Origin: Piscicola geometra
Lineage: Eukaryota; Annelida; Clitellata; Hirudinida; Piscicolidae
DNA: 64,000 nt
Assembly: GCA_943735955.1 (NCBI GenBank)
Contig: OX030969.1
Location: 1,758,491-1,822,490 of the forward strand
Direction of reading: 5' to 3'
The notes below the pieces were generated by a model. It was given only the letters and a program-made list of their open reading frames with translations. It had not been told where the DNA came from and did no database searches. Both the position numbers and the translations under genes were made by a program. Position 1 is the stretch's first letter. The number at the start of each line of letters is the position of its first letter. Positions 37,993-52,346 of this stretch are shown in pieces.

Positions 37993-38828
37993 GGTGGGAA
38001 AGAGAGAAATTATGAGATGGCCCGATGGTTGGTTGAGTAGCGAGTTGGGTAGATGAGTGGCAAGGTAGATGGGTAGCTTTGTAGTTCCAAGATTGATGTT
38101 GCTTTGAAATTGTTCCAGGTTTTTTGAGTACTTGTTGAGTGGTTGTTCTTGGGTCATTTGAATTTTAATCGTAGTGTTGTGTGTTTTTTAGGATTGTTGT
38201 GGTGTTGTTGGAGGGTTGTTGTTGAGTTGTTGCGATGTAGTTTACCTATTTTAGCAGTTTTATAGATCTTTTGATTTTTTGTAGTGGCGTTGTTGTGGTT
38301 GTTGAGTGCTTGGCTGAAGAGTGTTACTTTTTAAATCCCTAGCACAACGTCACCGCAGGGATCTCAACATTTGAAGTCTCCCGACCTGTCAACGCAGTGC
38401 GGTTCCTTCTCTCTGCGCCACCACACCACCATGCAACGTTTCAACTCCATTGAAAGCTTCGCATTGTCTGCCTACAGCGCACTAGACAATGTATATGTAA
38501 TGTATACTAATATTTATACATTTCATACAATTATATATAGAAATAAGCATACCTATTGTATATATAAATTCATAAAATATGTATAGAACAATAAAATATA
38601 TATATATATATATTGCCTAGGTATTCGGCGCCTTGAACTTTTCGACCTTTTGCAACATTTGAGGCATTAAATATAAGAATATGAAGTACTCACCTAGTAT
38701 GGGGTACCCATTTTTTACATTTGTAAAATCTGTTCACAAATATATAATTGACGATTTATGATCTATTAGTTTATGTATATTTTTTGCATTTTGGATATAA
38801 CCATTTTTGGCCTATATTACTCACCGAC
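37993..38828. other. Upstream region of the GT32 gene; no other gene recognised
   Basis: Contains the presumed minus-strand promoter. An open minus frame continues upstream to 38157, so a longer N terminus is possible. 38371-38586 (+) has a 71-residue open frame with no family resemblance; I do not call it. Confidence 0.4.
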
Positions 38829-40360
38829 TAGAGGTCGGACCGGGTACTCGCTCCGACCGGGTACCCGCGGGTACCTGCGGGACTCCCGCGGGAACGGGAA
38901 TGAAAATTAATTTCGGGACGGGAAAAGTCGAGAACCGGGAATAGGTTTTCGGGACGGGAACGGGCATCAATATTCAAATCGGAAACGGGAAAAATCGGGA
39001 ACGGGAAAAACGGGAACGGGAATCAACTTTTAAATCGGGAACGGGAAAAACGGGAATAAAATTTATTGGGAGTGGATTCTTTAACAATTATACTTCAGCT
39101 AACTCTTTAGTATGGAAATCTCTATTTCATCGATACTCTGTACTTAAAATAAGTATTAAATGCAATGGAAATGTATAACGAAGCCACCGTTGCGTTGTCA
39201 ATGTCAAAATCTCCAACATTACATTTGAAATTGTTATGGTGAGTCCAAATATTAGGGAAATTAGAACAAATGGGTGATGATGAAAACTTGTCAGATGAAA
39301 TCAAACTGGTCAGTTATATTATTTTTATTTTATAAATTCATACTTTGAATTTGAATTATTAATTTCCAGTTGAATGCTCAGTTGATTATTTTGACAAAAA
39401 AAGATGCCCATTGATCTTATTCATATGGCAGCATGTCTGTTGCATCCACAGTATGAAAGAATAATAGGAAAAAAGTTTTGGATAGAAAAGAAATAAATAC
39501 CAAGACTTTCATTAGAGAAAATTTAATTCTATTTTGTACAGCCAGACCATGCTGCAGTGCCGTTGAGAAAAAAAACATATGATGGTTATTTAGACCTATT
39601 ATGTTTGTTTTTATAACGTAAAAATTGTAATAAATTATTATACTATCAAATTATACGAATGATTTTATATTTGCAGTTGTGGAGAATAAAAATATTGTCA
39701 AAAAACATATTTCTAACATTATTGAAGAATTAATAATAATGAACGAAGAAAAAAATTCAGAATAGGATGAATTGTACAAATATTCACAATTACGTCCCCA
39801 AAAAATTGAAAATTAAAAAGATGTTTTATTTTATTGAAATAAAATGAACAATTTTAAAATACTACAAGAAGAAGCCAAATTTTTTTTAGTAAATCTGCAA
39901 GTTATATTCGCTGTAAACGGAATTTTTCAATATGTGGTCGTTTAACTTCAGACCCAAAATCATCTCATTTGAAAGCTGAAACTCTTAACGGTTTAACCCG
40001 TGTGAAAAGCAATAAAGACTTGATTGAAATACTCGAAAACAATGATTAACTTTCATTTCGATAAATATTTGAAATTTAAATAGTGTTTTTTTTATTTGAT
40101 TAAAAGAAATATTCTCTGACTTTCAAATAATAAATTGTAAGAAATGTTAATACTAGTAAGTTTGGGACCAGTGAAAACGGCAGCGAAAATGAATAAAAAA
40201 CAAAAAGCTTTCGGGAACGGGTCGGGACGGGAAAAAAAATTTCGGGAACGAGACGGGAATCAAAATTCTGATGTCCCATCGGGAACGGGACGGGACGGAA
40301 AAACAAATTTCGGGAACGGGACGGGACCGGGAAAGAAAAATCGTCCATGTTCGACCTCTA
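38829..40360 (+). mobile_element. hAT-superfamily DNA transposon, copy 2 (same family as 18859-20407)
   Basis: Begins TAGAGGTCGGACCGGGTAC and ends TTCGACCTCTA, with the same GGGAACGGGA arrays at both ends and a transposase relic broken by many stops and frameshifts (39730-40050 matches the C-terminal part of copy 1). The flanking 8-mers TCACCGAC and GTGTGCAC do not match, so the target duplication has been lost, or the ends come from different insertions. Confidence 0.88.
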
Positions 40361-40496
40361 GTGTGCACATAATATGATTAGTTTCATGTTTAATATGTTT
40401 ATTACACGAACAGTGTTCATTGAGCACGTACATAAAATAAGTTTCACACAAACACATTTAAACTTTTTTTCGCATAAATGATTTTTATCACTCGTG

Positions 40497-42243
40497 TTAG
40501 AATGTTAAAGATTTTAACGCAGTTAAAGATTTTAACGCAGTTAAAGATTTTAACGCAGTTAAAGATTTTAACGCAGTTAAAGATTTTAACGCAGTTAAAG
40601 ATTTTAACGCAGTTAAAGATTTTAACGCAGTTAAAGATTTTAACGCAGTTAAAGATTTTAACGCAGTTAAAGATTTTAACGCAGTTAAAGATTTTAACGC
40701 AGTTAAAGATTTTAACGCAGTTAAAGATTTTAACGCAGTTAAAGATTTTAACGCAGTTAAAGATTTTAACGCAGTTAAAGATTTTAACGCAGTTAAAGAT
40801 TTTAACGCAGTTAAAGATTTTAACGCAGTTAAAGATTTTAACGCAGTTAAAGATTTTAACGCAGTTAAAGATTTTAACGCAGTTAAAGATTTTAACGCAG
40901 TTAAAGATTTTAACGCAGTTAAAGATTTTAACGCAGTTAAAGATTTTAACGCAGTTAAAGATTTTAACGCAGTTAAAGATTTTAACGCAGTTAAAGATTT
41001 TAACACTGTTAAAGATTTTAACGCAGTTAAAGATTTTAACGCAGTTAAAGATTTTAACGCAGTTAAAGATTTTAACGCAGTTAAAGATTTTAAAACAGTT
41101 AAAGATTTTAACGCAGTTAAAGATTTTAACGCAGTTAAAGATTTTAACGCAGTTAAAGATTTTAACGCAGTTAAAGATTTTAACGCAGTTAAAGATTTTA
41201 ACGCAGTTGAAGATTTTAACGCAGTTGAAGATTTTAACGCAGTTAAAGATTTTAACGCAGTTAAAGATTTTAACGCAGTTGAAGATTTTAACGCAGTTAA
41301 AGATTTTAACGCAGTTAAAAATTTTAACGCAGTTAAAGATTTTAACGCAGTTAAAAATTTTAACGCAGTTAAAGATTTTAACGCAGTTAAAGATTTTAAC
41401 GCAGTTAAAGATTTTAACGCAGTTAAAGATTTTAACGCAGTTAAAGATTTTAACGCAGTTAAAGATTTTAACGCAGTTAAAGATTTTAACGCAGTTAAAG
41501 ATTTTAACGCAGTTGAAGATTTTAACGCAGTTAAAGATTTTAACGCAGTTAAAGATTTTAACGCAGTTAAAGATTTTAACGCAGTTAAAGATTTTAACGC
41601 AGTTAAAGATTTTAACGCAGTTAAAGATTTTAACGCAGTTAAAGATTTTAACGCAGTTAAAGATTTTAACGCAGTTAAAGATTTTAACGCAGTTAAAGAT
41701 TTTAACGCAGTTAAAGATTTTAACGCAGTTAAAGATTTTAACGCAGTTAAAGATTTTAACGCAGTTAAAGATTTTAACGCAGTTAAAGATTTTAACGCAG
41801 TTAAAGATTTTAACGCAGTTAAAGATTTTAACGCAGTTAAAGATTTTAACGCAGTTAAAGATTTTAACGCAGTTAAAGATTTTAACGCAGTTAAAGATTT
41901 TAACGCAGTTAAAGATTTTAACGCAGTTAAAGATTTTAACACTGTTAAAGATTTTAACGCAGTTAAAGATTTTAACGCAGTTAAAGATTTTAACGCAGTT
42001 AAAGATTTTAACGCAGTTAAAGATTTTAACGCAGTTAAAGATTTTAAAGCAGTTAAAGATTTTAACGCAGTTAAAGATTTTAACGCAGTTAAAGATTTTA
42101 ACGCAGTTAAAGATTTTAACGCAGTTGAAGATTTTAACGCAGTTAAAGATTTTAACGCAGTTGAAGATTTTAACGCAGTTAAAGATTTTAACGCAGTTAA
42201 AGATTTTAACGCAGTTGAAGATTTTAACGCAGTTAAAGATTTT
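40497..42243. repeat. 18-bp satellite GTTAAAGATTTTAACGCA, about 97 copies
   Basis: Very homogeneous; variants are GTTGAAG, AACACTG, AAAACAG and AAAAATT. With a period divisible by 3 and no stop, both strands stay open (LKILTQ on +, LTALKS on -). The block AACACTGTTAAAG ... AAAACAG at 41003-41097 recurs at 41939-42049 (936 bp, 52 units) with AAAGCAG in the second copy. The TTAACGC core also occurs near 45670-45720 beside a hAT-like relic. Confidence 0.95.
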
Positions 42244-42256
42244 AATAATTCAAGAA

Positions 42257-42395
42257 TATGAGTAAGCTCGGTGTGGGGCCAGCAAGAAATGAAAGAACAC
42301 TCATTCGAATGTTCCCCTCCACGGAAATCTTTAGTAAAAGGCGAAAGATTTGTACGTGGAATGAAGAGAAACCAGAGTTAATAGTAAAAATAGTT
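42257..42395. repeat. Dispersed repeat R1, copy 1
   Basis: Begins ATGAGTAAGCTCGGTG and contains the perfect palindrome CATTCGAATG, CCCCTCCACGGAAATC and GGCGAAAGATTTGTACGTGG, ending AACCAGAGTTAATAG. Other copies at 43314, 45171 and (partial) 47205. Confidence 0.85.
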
Positions 42396-42659
42396 CCTAA
42401 CATATATAACTGATTGCGTTTTAAGGTAATGAATGGATATTTTAATAATTTTTTTTTACAAACATTATACATATTATTTCAATAAATATATTTTATAATA
42501 GTTTGAAAAATTACCAGAAAATATGAAAATTTCCAAAACTAAACAACCTTCACGAAAAAAACGACTGCAAACATATTCAGCTTCAGAATCTGAAGATACT
42601 TCAATGATGAAAAGTCAATAATTCATCGTTATAGAACAGAATCTGAGGAAGGCTTAGGG

Positions 42660-42865
42660 AATTGTCTTTTTGTTTGGTGGCAACAACACGAAGCAACAAT
42701 AGCTTAGCAACATATCCGATTCTGAAAAAAGTACTTATGATCTCTAGCAAGTAGAGTTCCATGTGAACGTCTATTCAACTTGTCAGGGCAAATAGTAAAC
42801 ACGGAAAGAGCCTCTTTAGATCCAATTAATGTAGACAAGCTTGTTTGCCTTAGTTAGATTTCACT
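42660..42865 (+). pseudogene. hAT transposase C-terminal relic (second family)
   Basis: Broken frame with FVWWQQHEA, then SRVPCERLFNLSGQIVNTER and ASLDPINVDKLVCL, the hAT dimerisation region of the ZBED-like type. Interrupted by several stops; unlike the family at 18859. Confidence 0.7.
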
Positions 42866-43313
42866 TTTGATCATTTATGCATTCTTTTTTATCTTTAAAA
42901 TGTGGATTACTTGTATAAGTAAGTTTTGCTGAAACTTCAATAGTTCCTATTAACATTTGTCACAATATATTTAAATACTGTTCTATACTAATGCCAAATT
43001 AGCCTTTAGCACATTGCGTTAAAGCAAGATTAACTTTTGATTTAAATTTAAAATCTTTCAATTAATTTATATTAAAATATTTAATTGTGAAGCTGTTCTA
43101 ATTTAAATAATTTTTCAACCACCCAATCTTCCCCTTCCTTTTCACATAACCCCATAATCCTTCCTTTCAATCCTATTTTACTTCTGTTGAAATTAATAGT
43201 TTGGAAAGATGTAATAATTATACTATTAGATGGGTTAATTTGCAAAATAGAACATTTAATGAAATAAATATTAAAAAGATTAGATAGGATACATAGCATA
43301 TATGTTTTTAATT

Positions 43314-43445
43314 ATGATTTAGCCCCGTGAGGGGCCAGCAAGAAATGAAAGAACACTCATTCGAATGTTCCCCTCCACGGAAATCTTTAGTAAAAGGCGA
43401 AAGATTTGTACGTGGAATGAAGAGAAACCAGAGTTAATTAAATGT
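43314..43445. repeat. Dispersed repeat R1, copy 2
   Basis: ATGATTTAGCCCCGTGAGGG, then sequence almost identical to copy 1 for about 110 bp, including CATTCGAATG. Confidence 0.85.
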
Positions 43446-45170
43446 ATTTTTTATAAAGATATATCACGAAATCTGATTGCGTCAAAAGGTGTTTGAAAGA
43501 TATTTTTCTTATTTTAATTTCGCATAAATATGATTTAATCAGAAACTTTTGAGAATTTTAATACTTTTAATAGTTTTCACTTAATAACAAACAGAAACAT
43601 AACCTGTACTAGCGTAAGGATTCAAAAAGTAATAGCCATCTAGCGTATTTTTTTTCTCTTTTCAACAAAATCTCGAGGAAGCCATTGTCTCATACTTCCA
43701 GGGGCGCAACCAGCAAAAAATGCTGGGGGGGCTCAACTTTAGTCAAAAAAAATAATTGTTTAATCCATTTACCGCAGCTGTTGCGCCACTGCATACTTCC
43801 ATCTTAAATTTACGATAGTTATTTATTTATTGTAGTATAACAAAATTTTCTATTAAATATATAAAATCTGGGAAGTTTATTAGTTATGTTTAAGATTTGA
43901 GTTTTAGAAGTTTATGGTTGAGGAAAGTCGTTTATTATGTGATAGTCGTGTAATATGGAATACCAAGGTTTTGGCTAAGATTTTATTTGAAATCAGAGAA
44001 AAATAATATGAACTGCTTAAGATAGACCCCTATGATAGAATGGAGCGAAAATCAGCTGATTGCTGTCTTACCGCTCGCTTCAGGCCAGAAAGAGTTTTGT
44101 GACTTTCAAAAGTTTTGACAAACATATTTTCAACAATTCAAAACTAAATGGAAACAAATGATCTAAAAATTAGTTTTAATCTTTACGTGCAATGAAAATG
44201 TTTTTTTTATTATGAAATTTTTATCAACAAGTATAAAGGATTTTTTGGTCTAGTTAACATGTCAGCTAATATGAGACACTATATATTAACGGACGAAAAG
44301 CTTAGTATTCTACAAAACTTTTAAAAAGTTATTATATATTGTAATCACAATATTATCTTCTTTAATATTTTAAAAATACAATAGATGTTTTATGAAGTTG
44401 TACTGATTTTTGTATTTAGGTTTAAAATAGAGTTTTTATTTTTCAAAAAATAAATAATAATGAAAGTTTTATAACATGATGTTGCTTTAAATTTAGAAAA
44501 GTAAAAATAATAAAAGTTTTATGACGTTTTATTGCCTTTTTATTAATTTCAACCGCCTATCCCATATTACACGACTATTTATAATAATTTGAATTTGCAA
44601 CACTATTGAAATGTACTTTTTGTAATCTAAAAAAGTAAATAATATTAATTTTTAAAAATGACATATTATTAAGAAATATTATAGTATGTACTGATAATGT
44701 TTTGAATATTCTTTTCCAAAACTATCAAGTTTTTTTTTTATATTTAAATGGTTTTCCATTATACCCTACTTTCTTTTATATACCGTAAAATAACAATATA
44801 TTAGCATACTTTTAAATTCTAAAGAATGTAAATCTACGAAAATAAGATCATTTTCAACTAAATCCACAAAAGTCTGAATTGATTAATATTGATTTTTCTC
44901 TCCCTAGTTTTTATATTCTTATTAATGGTAAATAAGGTGTAGTATTATTGATTATCAGTTACGAGTATTATTAATATTTTGTGTGTCTAATAAAATAGTT
45001 TCGCAAAAAAGTATGGTTTCCGCACATTATCGGTATTTTAACGTAAATCTAGAATTTCAAAAAGATGTGTAAACTCGAATAATATTTAAATCAGCAAAAT
45101 ATTTACAAAAATAGATAGGTAGAAGCTATGTGACAATGTTAAATCGTACATTGTCCATGTTTTGTTCATT
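43446..45170. other. AT-rich intergenic DNA, no gene seen
   Basis: About 75-80% A/T. 43700-43795 holds a fragment with CCAGGGGCGCAACCAGC and TGTTGCGCCACTGC ends, also seen in similar form at 60140-60240. Confidence 0.6.
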
Positions 45171-45310
45171 ATGAGTTAGCCCCGGGTGGGAGGCCTGACA
45201 GAAATAAAAGAACACTCATTCGAATGTTCCCCTCCACGGAAATCTTTAGTAAAAGGCGAAAGATTTGTACGTGGAATGAAGAGAAACCAGAGTTAATGGT
45301 AGGAATAGTT
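45171..45310. repeat. Dispersed repeat R1, copy 3
   Basis: ATGAGTTAGCCCCGGGTGGG, then the shared R1 core. The downstream similarity CTGATTGCRTTTAAAGGTG extends beyond the core in copies 1-3, so R1 is at least about 200 bp. Confidence 0.85.
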
Positions 45311-45659
45311 TCTAAAATATGTAACCAAAACTGATTGCATTTAAAGGTGTTTGAACAAATATTTTTATCATTTATTATTTTGCTTCAACATTATTCAAAT
45401 AATTCTTATCAATATAACTGAATATTTTGTATAAAAAATTATAAGTATTATTTTGATTAATATAATTTAGAATTCAAACTCAAGTTTAGAAGTTTATGGT
45501 ATAATACCAATCTATTCGTTCAATTTTATATAATCCCAAAAAGGATAAATTAATAAATATAGAAGTATTTTCTTTATTAGTCTTTCTACTCATAGTCAAA
45601 TTATTCATAATATTCAGTTACGATTATTAGTAAGGACAAGAGCTGTGCTTTAACCTAGG

Positions 45660-46085
45660 TAAACTTTCGATTAACGCGTTAATCATTGAACGCCGTTATC
45701 ATTTTTAACGCCGTTATATATTTTAATGCATTTTTAAAAATTAACACATTTAAAAATCTTAATACGTTTAAATTTCTCATAATTAAACTGTTTCATGCTG
45801 TGTTGGCTTCAATGTCAGCAAGTGAACACAAACAATCCTTTAATCTACTGTCAACAAACAATTGCATTTCATCCAAAAACGTTTCATTCCATGTAGGTTT
45901 GAAACAGAACTTCTAGGCCGTGAAAAATACGTAACATTTTCAATATTGTTACTTGCAATTAGTCACTTTACACAAGAAATATGTACTTCAAAAGATGTTC
46001 CAACCTGTTTCATTCATTTAAAAAATCTTTTGGAGCTGCAACAGAGAAAGATTAATCAGAATATAAAAATACAAAAATGGTAAAC
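45660..46085 (+). mobile_element. Probable hAT-like relic with TTAACGC subterminal motifs
   Basis: 45670-45770 has GATTAACGCGTTAATC and further AACGCCGTTAT / TTAACGCC motifs, the kind of subterminal repeats seen in hAT elements. A 73-residue open frame follows (45862-46083: LLGREKYVTFSILLLAISHF), weakly like the middle of hAT transposases. Low certainty. Confidence 0.4.
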
Positions 46086-46334
46086 TAATTAATTGTCCAT
46101 GTATTTTTTCCTCTCAAACTATCGTTTCATCTAATCATATTCGTAGCTTAGGATTTAATTCTGATCCAAAACTAACATTATCAAACCAAATTTTATCCAA
46201 TTCTATCTCAAGTCATTAATCTCTCACCCTTATAGGAGTCATTTAAGATCATCCACACAAAACCATTATATCATCCCTTCCATTAATAACTTTTTGCTAA
46301 ACGTTCCTCCATTATGCTGGTAAATTTACTTCAT

Positions 46335-46768
46335 GAGCGGCGATCCACTTTTGGAAGTGAGGGGGTCCGCTTTAATGTGCATCCCTTCTCCCCCTCTAAT
46401 TAGAGGTAGGACCATGGGCAGCAATCCTGGGGTGGTCCTGGGGTCCGGACCTCTCCACTTTTTGGTAGTCTGCCTTAATTTGGACCCTCCACTTTTTTCA
46501 ATAAAAACATTTTTAAACTCTTGTTTTGATGCGAGCATAATCGTCAAACATGGCATAAAACAGAATTTTTACATAGAAATACATTGTGAGTATGTGTAGT
46601 TAGTTATAACTGTCTAAAACAAAACTATTCATTGTTTACTTGAATATTCGCATCAAAAGAGAAGTTAGAAAATGTTTTTTCATGTGGGGAGAGAAGGGGT
46701 TCTTACCCCAAAACTTGGATCATCCATGCTGGGCAGAACCCTCCCAAGATTTGCAGCAGATCGCCGCC
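46335..46768. repeat. Dispersed repeat Z, copy A (uninterrupted)
   Basis: Starts near GAGCGGCGATCCACTTTTGG and contains GATGCGAGCATAATCGTCAA and TACATTGTGAGTATGTGTAG, ending near GCAGCAGATCGCCGCCTC. Copy B (50785-50983 and 57132-57235) is split by the LINE; copy C is at 61245-61392. Confidence 0.8.
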
Positions 46769-46926
46769 TCTGATTTATTTGGAACTCATTACCTCCTTAT
46801 TTAACCACCTATAACTCATTATTTATGTTTCGTAAGGATCTGAAGAGATATCTGTTTAACAAGTTCATTTCAGAGCGCTCTTGAATTTGATGAAAGAGCG
46901 CTATAGAAATTTATTTGATTGATTAA
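46769..46926 (+). mobile_element. 5'-truncated LINE: reverse-transcriptase C terminus plus 3' tail
   Basis: 46777-46884 reads IWNSLPPYLTTYNSLFMFRK then DLKRYLFNKFISERS and stop, the usual end of CR1/L2-type ORF2. The 3' tail is GCGCTATAGAAATTTATTTG then ATTGATTAA. The same tail, reversed, is at 20525-20580 and 56255-56410. Confidence 0.8.
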
Positions 46927-46984
46927 ATATCCAATATTTAAAATTTCCACACCGTTTGACCCCTTATAAAAAAATTTAAAATAT

Positions 46985-47460
46985 CGTTAAATCAATCAAT
47001 CACGTTATTTTTTTATAGCGCCCTTTATGAAGCGAACAAAAAGCACTCAGCCATCACGTTTTGAACAAATACGTCTTCAAACTTCGACAAAAAGCCATGA
47101 GTGACTTAGTTGAGGTTAGAGAAGAGGGTTAAATAATTCCATAAAAAAGGACCACGGCAAGAAAAAGAACGTTTAGCAAAAAAGAATTTATCTGAAAAAA
47201 ATTCATGAGTTAGTCCGGTGAAGGCCTTGCAAGAAATGAAAGAATACTCATTCGAATGTTCTTCTCCATGGAAATCTTTAGTAAAAGTTTCAAAGCATCT
47301 TAGACTTGCAATGTCTGCTTCCTTCAGACCACAAGAGTTAGCAGCGACGAAAATTATTATTGAAACATCAACTTGATTAAAACGAAGATTTAATTTGAAG
47401 GAACATTTCGAACAATCAGAAGCGGCACAGAAGTGTGCCAAAGCAAGCCACGATGAAGAG
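46985..47460 (-). mobile_element. Dispersed retroelement fragment with an R1-like part
   Basis: On + it starts ATCAATCAATCACG and ATAGCGCCCTTTATGAAGCG. The minus strand has a 111-residue open frame (47441-47106). 47205-47292 matches R1 including CATTCGAATG, so R1 may be a piece of this element. Confidence 0.5.
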
Positions 47461-48237
47461 CGTTATAATGACTTGAAAATGCCAACAAGAATCACTTTTC
47501 ACTTCCATTTAGAGGCGTTAAATGGCACTATTGAGGCATAGATGACTTGAATGGCGTCTTCTCACTGAATGAAAAATGAAAGAGCTGAAGATGCTCATTT
47601 TTAAAGTCTAGAGGCTTGAATACAAGCAAAATGCACCGAAAGTTGTTGCAGCTAATCTGGTTCAGGCTGAAAAACTGTCAAAAATCAAAGATTAATACTT
47701 TTAAGAATTATTCAATGAAGCACTTTAGTAATTTAATAATTTTTTCATAACAAATAAATGCGTTAAAAGTATACATTCCTTTATTAAAGTCTACAATTTA
47801 AAATTCCACTTAAGCGCTGTTGGCATTTTAAATAGCGATTGCAAGTCTTTTGATTACCAGTTCTTGTTTCCTTTGTGAGCATTTCAGAACCGGTTTTTAT
47901 ATTTCCTATTGCTTCAGTAAGTATTTTTTTATTATATAGTAGAACATTTTTATGTTTAAAAAATGTATTCTAAAAATTAAAATCTCAAGCTTTTATATTC
48001 ATAGTGTTAAATCATTTAACTTAAATGCTAGTCACGCTTTATTACTTTTCTCCCGCCAATGCTAAATAAGTTTTTACTGTCTTGGAGGAGTTAAATAAAC
48101 AGTCAATTTTAAGGATAATACTATCTTAGATTGCAATAGTACAGTTTCCTTAACTTCTCTCCTCCTTCCATCACCACACCCATAACAAATCTTGAAACTT
48201 CTAAACTCCCCTTCCGCCCACGTCAGATTGAGACGAA
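47461..48237. other. Intergenic region upstream of RAN; promoter presumably near its end
   Basis: AT-rich with no recognised repeat or open frame. 48150-48237 is C/T-rich with CTCTCCTCC and would make a plausible 5' UTR/initiator region. Confidence 0.5.
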
Positions 48238-50073
<1,836 letters not shown>

Positions 50074-50268
50074 GCTCCACTTATCATCATTATCACCACC
50101 TTCTACCCACCATCATTATCACTTCCTAACAATTACCACTATCAACCATTTCTCTGATCATCATCATCTCTTAGCCGTCATCATTATCATCACTTCCTTT
50201 AATCATCATCATTACCACCACACCTCATGTACATTTCGCTGTCGCACAATCTTGTGCACTTTCCTCTC

Positions 50269-50274
50269 AATAAA
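50269..50274 (+). promoter_or_regulatory. RAN polyadenylation signal AATAAA
   Basis: Canonical hexamer 196 bp after the RAN stop codon, in CTCTCAATAAAGCTC. Confidence 0.75.
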
Positions 50275-50784
50275 GCTCTAGTTGCCATTCCTAAAGTCTT
50301 CGCCTAGGGTTTGGAACAAAATGAGCTTTGAGCATACGCCACTTGAACAAGATAAGGCCTAATCTCGAAACTATTTCATCCTCTTCAGTGTCCGCGTCCA
50401 TTACAATGGCCAAGCGAGAATTATTCAATGTTTATTAACGCAACAAGCTAACACATCATAGCCATTGTAAAACACACAAAAGTGAAATTTTGTTACGTCC
50501 ACTTGGAATATGGTTGGCTAGGTTATTTAACGAATATTCAATGATGGAAGTTGTCACTTTTTGGGGAAGCACAACCAAAAAAAAGACATATACAGCGGCA
50601 TGTTTTTTTGGCCCACAGTATATAATAATTAATATATTATGAGTACTATAAAAATTATTTGTGCTGGGCTTCAGCAGTGGCATGAATAAAGTTCTGCAAT
50701 TGGTTGAAACGGATATAAGAATATATAAGGTTTTAAAGTTTTATGGTGGAAATTTAGAGCAGTTGGACATGCATTCATCTCCTG
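50275..50784. other. Intergenic DNA after RAN, no gene seen
   Basis: Unremarkable AT-rich sequence. The minus-strand open frame at 50456-50683 has no family resemblance. Confidence 0.5.
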
Positions 50785-50983
50785 GGCGGCGATCCTAGGG
50801 GGTCCTGGGGTCAAGGCTTTTTGGAAGTGAGAGGGTCTGCCTCAATGTGAACGCCCCCACTTTTTTCTATAAATTTTTATTTCTTTATTGTTTGATACGA
50901 GCATAATTATCACAAATAGCATAAAAACGATTGTTTATCTAGTAATACATTGTGAGTAGGTGTGGTTATAATGATAGCTGTCT
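50785..50983. repeat. Dispersed repeat Z, copy B, left half
   Basis: Matches 46335-46610 (GGCGGCGATCC, GATACGAGCATAATTATCA, ATACATTGTGAGTAGGTGTG) up to GCTGTCT, where the LINE begins; the repeat resumes at 57132 with AAAACCAAACTATTC. Confidence 0.75.
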
Positions 50984-50991
50984 TACTAAAC

Positions 50992-51996
50992 ATGGCTGCT
51001 CAAAATTTTTTCATAAATGAAATTTTGTGTTATTTACTAAATAATTTAAACAGTTTAAATAATGAAACGTTTTTATCTAATACTGCTGAATTTTTTACAA
51101 CCGAAGAAATTACTTTATCAAAAAAGTTGCTAAACACCGAATTCAAAAGTCTTAATATTGATAAAATTAAATTCGTTCAACATGGCAACACTGAAAAAGA
51201 TAAACTCATGGATATAATTGAAGTGTTGTTGTACATCCGTGACAACTTTGGACTTAATCGTATACCAACATACGTCAGTGCCAATCTCAATAGGATACCG
51301 GTTAGTACAAATCTCAATTGTGAATCCATATATCAAAAAATTGAACAACTTTTCGACAACAAATTCGACGCCATTATCAACAAACATACAAAAGATATAC
51401 AACATTTAAGTGAGAGTGTATTGAACGTTAACAACCAATTGTATAATTAAAAAAATAAATTTGAACAAACGTTGAATAATTTAAAAAGTAAGTACAATAC
51501 TCGGTTATGGTCTGAAATAATTCAAAGTCCAAATCCGAACAACAACAACAACAACAATAGTAATGTGCAGCATAACAGTATCAATAACAATAACAGTTCT
51601 ACTACTACTACTACTAATAATAATAATCCTGTAAATAATATACAACCAACACTGCTACAAAACACTCAATTATTATCTACCAATCCAAACAAACGAAGTA
51701 GAACTTCAACATCAGAACAAGAGCTTCTTCCACATATCCCCAACAATAATGTTTATTTGAGCTCTACTGACAACAGTAATACTGTAGGTTCTAATAAACC
51801 TCAACCGGGAATAAACCGTAACAAGGTTTTGCTGATTGGAAAAAACAGGGATGTTACAACAAAATTAAATAATGGCGTGCCAATTGTTAAGAAAACTTTT
51901 CTCCCTTTAAGTAAAGTGCAACGTTGCACTAGCAAAGACATAACAGCCCACAACATGATATCAACATTATATCGTGTTATGCTAGTATTAAAATGA
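50992..51996 (+). pseudogene. LINE ORF1 protein, one premature stop
   Basis: Starts MAAQNFFINEILCYLLNN; a TAA at 51448-51450 interrupts it, and it resumes in the same frame (KFEQTLNNLKSKYNTRLW) through an Asn/Thr-rich stretch to a stop at 51994. About 334 residues if read through. No zinc knuckle seen. Confidence 0.7.
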
Positions 51997-52346
51997 CACC
52001 CAACCAACCTTAACCTAAAAATGACCAATCCACTGTCTCTACAGCATTCCGTATTTGTTTGGTGGAAAAAGACATAGAAAAATTCTGTAACGCTGACATC
52101 CATCCGGACGATGCGGTATTAAAATATTGGCAATTCAATCACAAACCTACCTCATAATGGCTTCCGACGTTCTGCTGCCTTTTGACCCAGACATTCATCT
52201 ATTTAACTCATTGAATCTGTCTTCATCAATCTCTCCAACAACCTCGCCCTCTAATCTTCTTGCCAATGTTCAGAACTTTGATTTAATTTTTCTTTGCTGC
52301 ATATTAATGCAAGAAGTTTATATAAGAAAATGGAAGAACTTAATTT

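Noticed and set aside
38371..38586. 71-residue open frame upstream of the GT32 gene
   Set aside because: No recognisable family, AT-rich 3' half, no splice or start context; could be chance.
40478..42265. 595-residue LKILTQ leucine-rich-like repeat protein
   Set aside because: An 18-bp satellite, equally open on the opposite strand (LTALKS); no non-repeat domain at either end.
45862..46083. Stand-alone small gene (73 residues)
   Set aside because: Weak resemblance to the middle of hAT transposases, next to TTAACGC subterminal motifs; better explained as a transposon relic.
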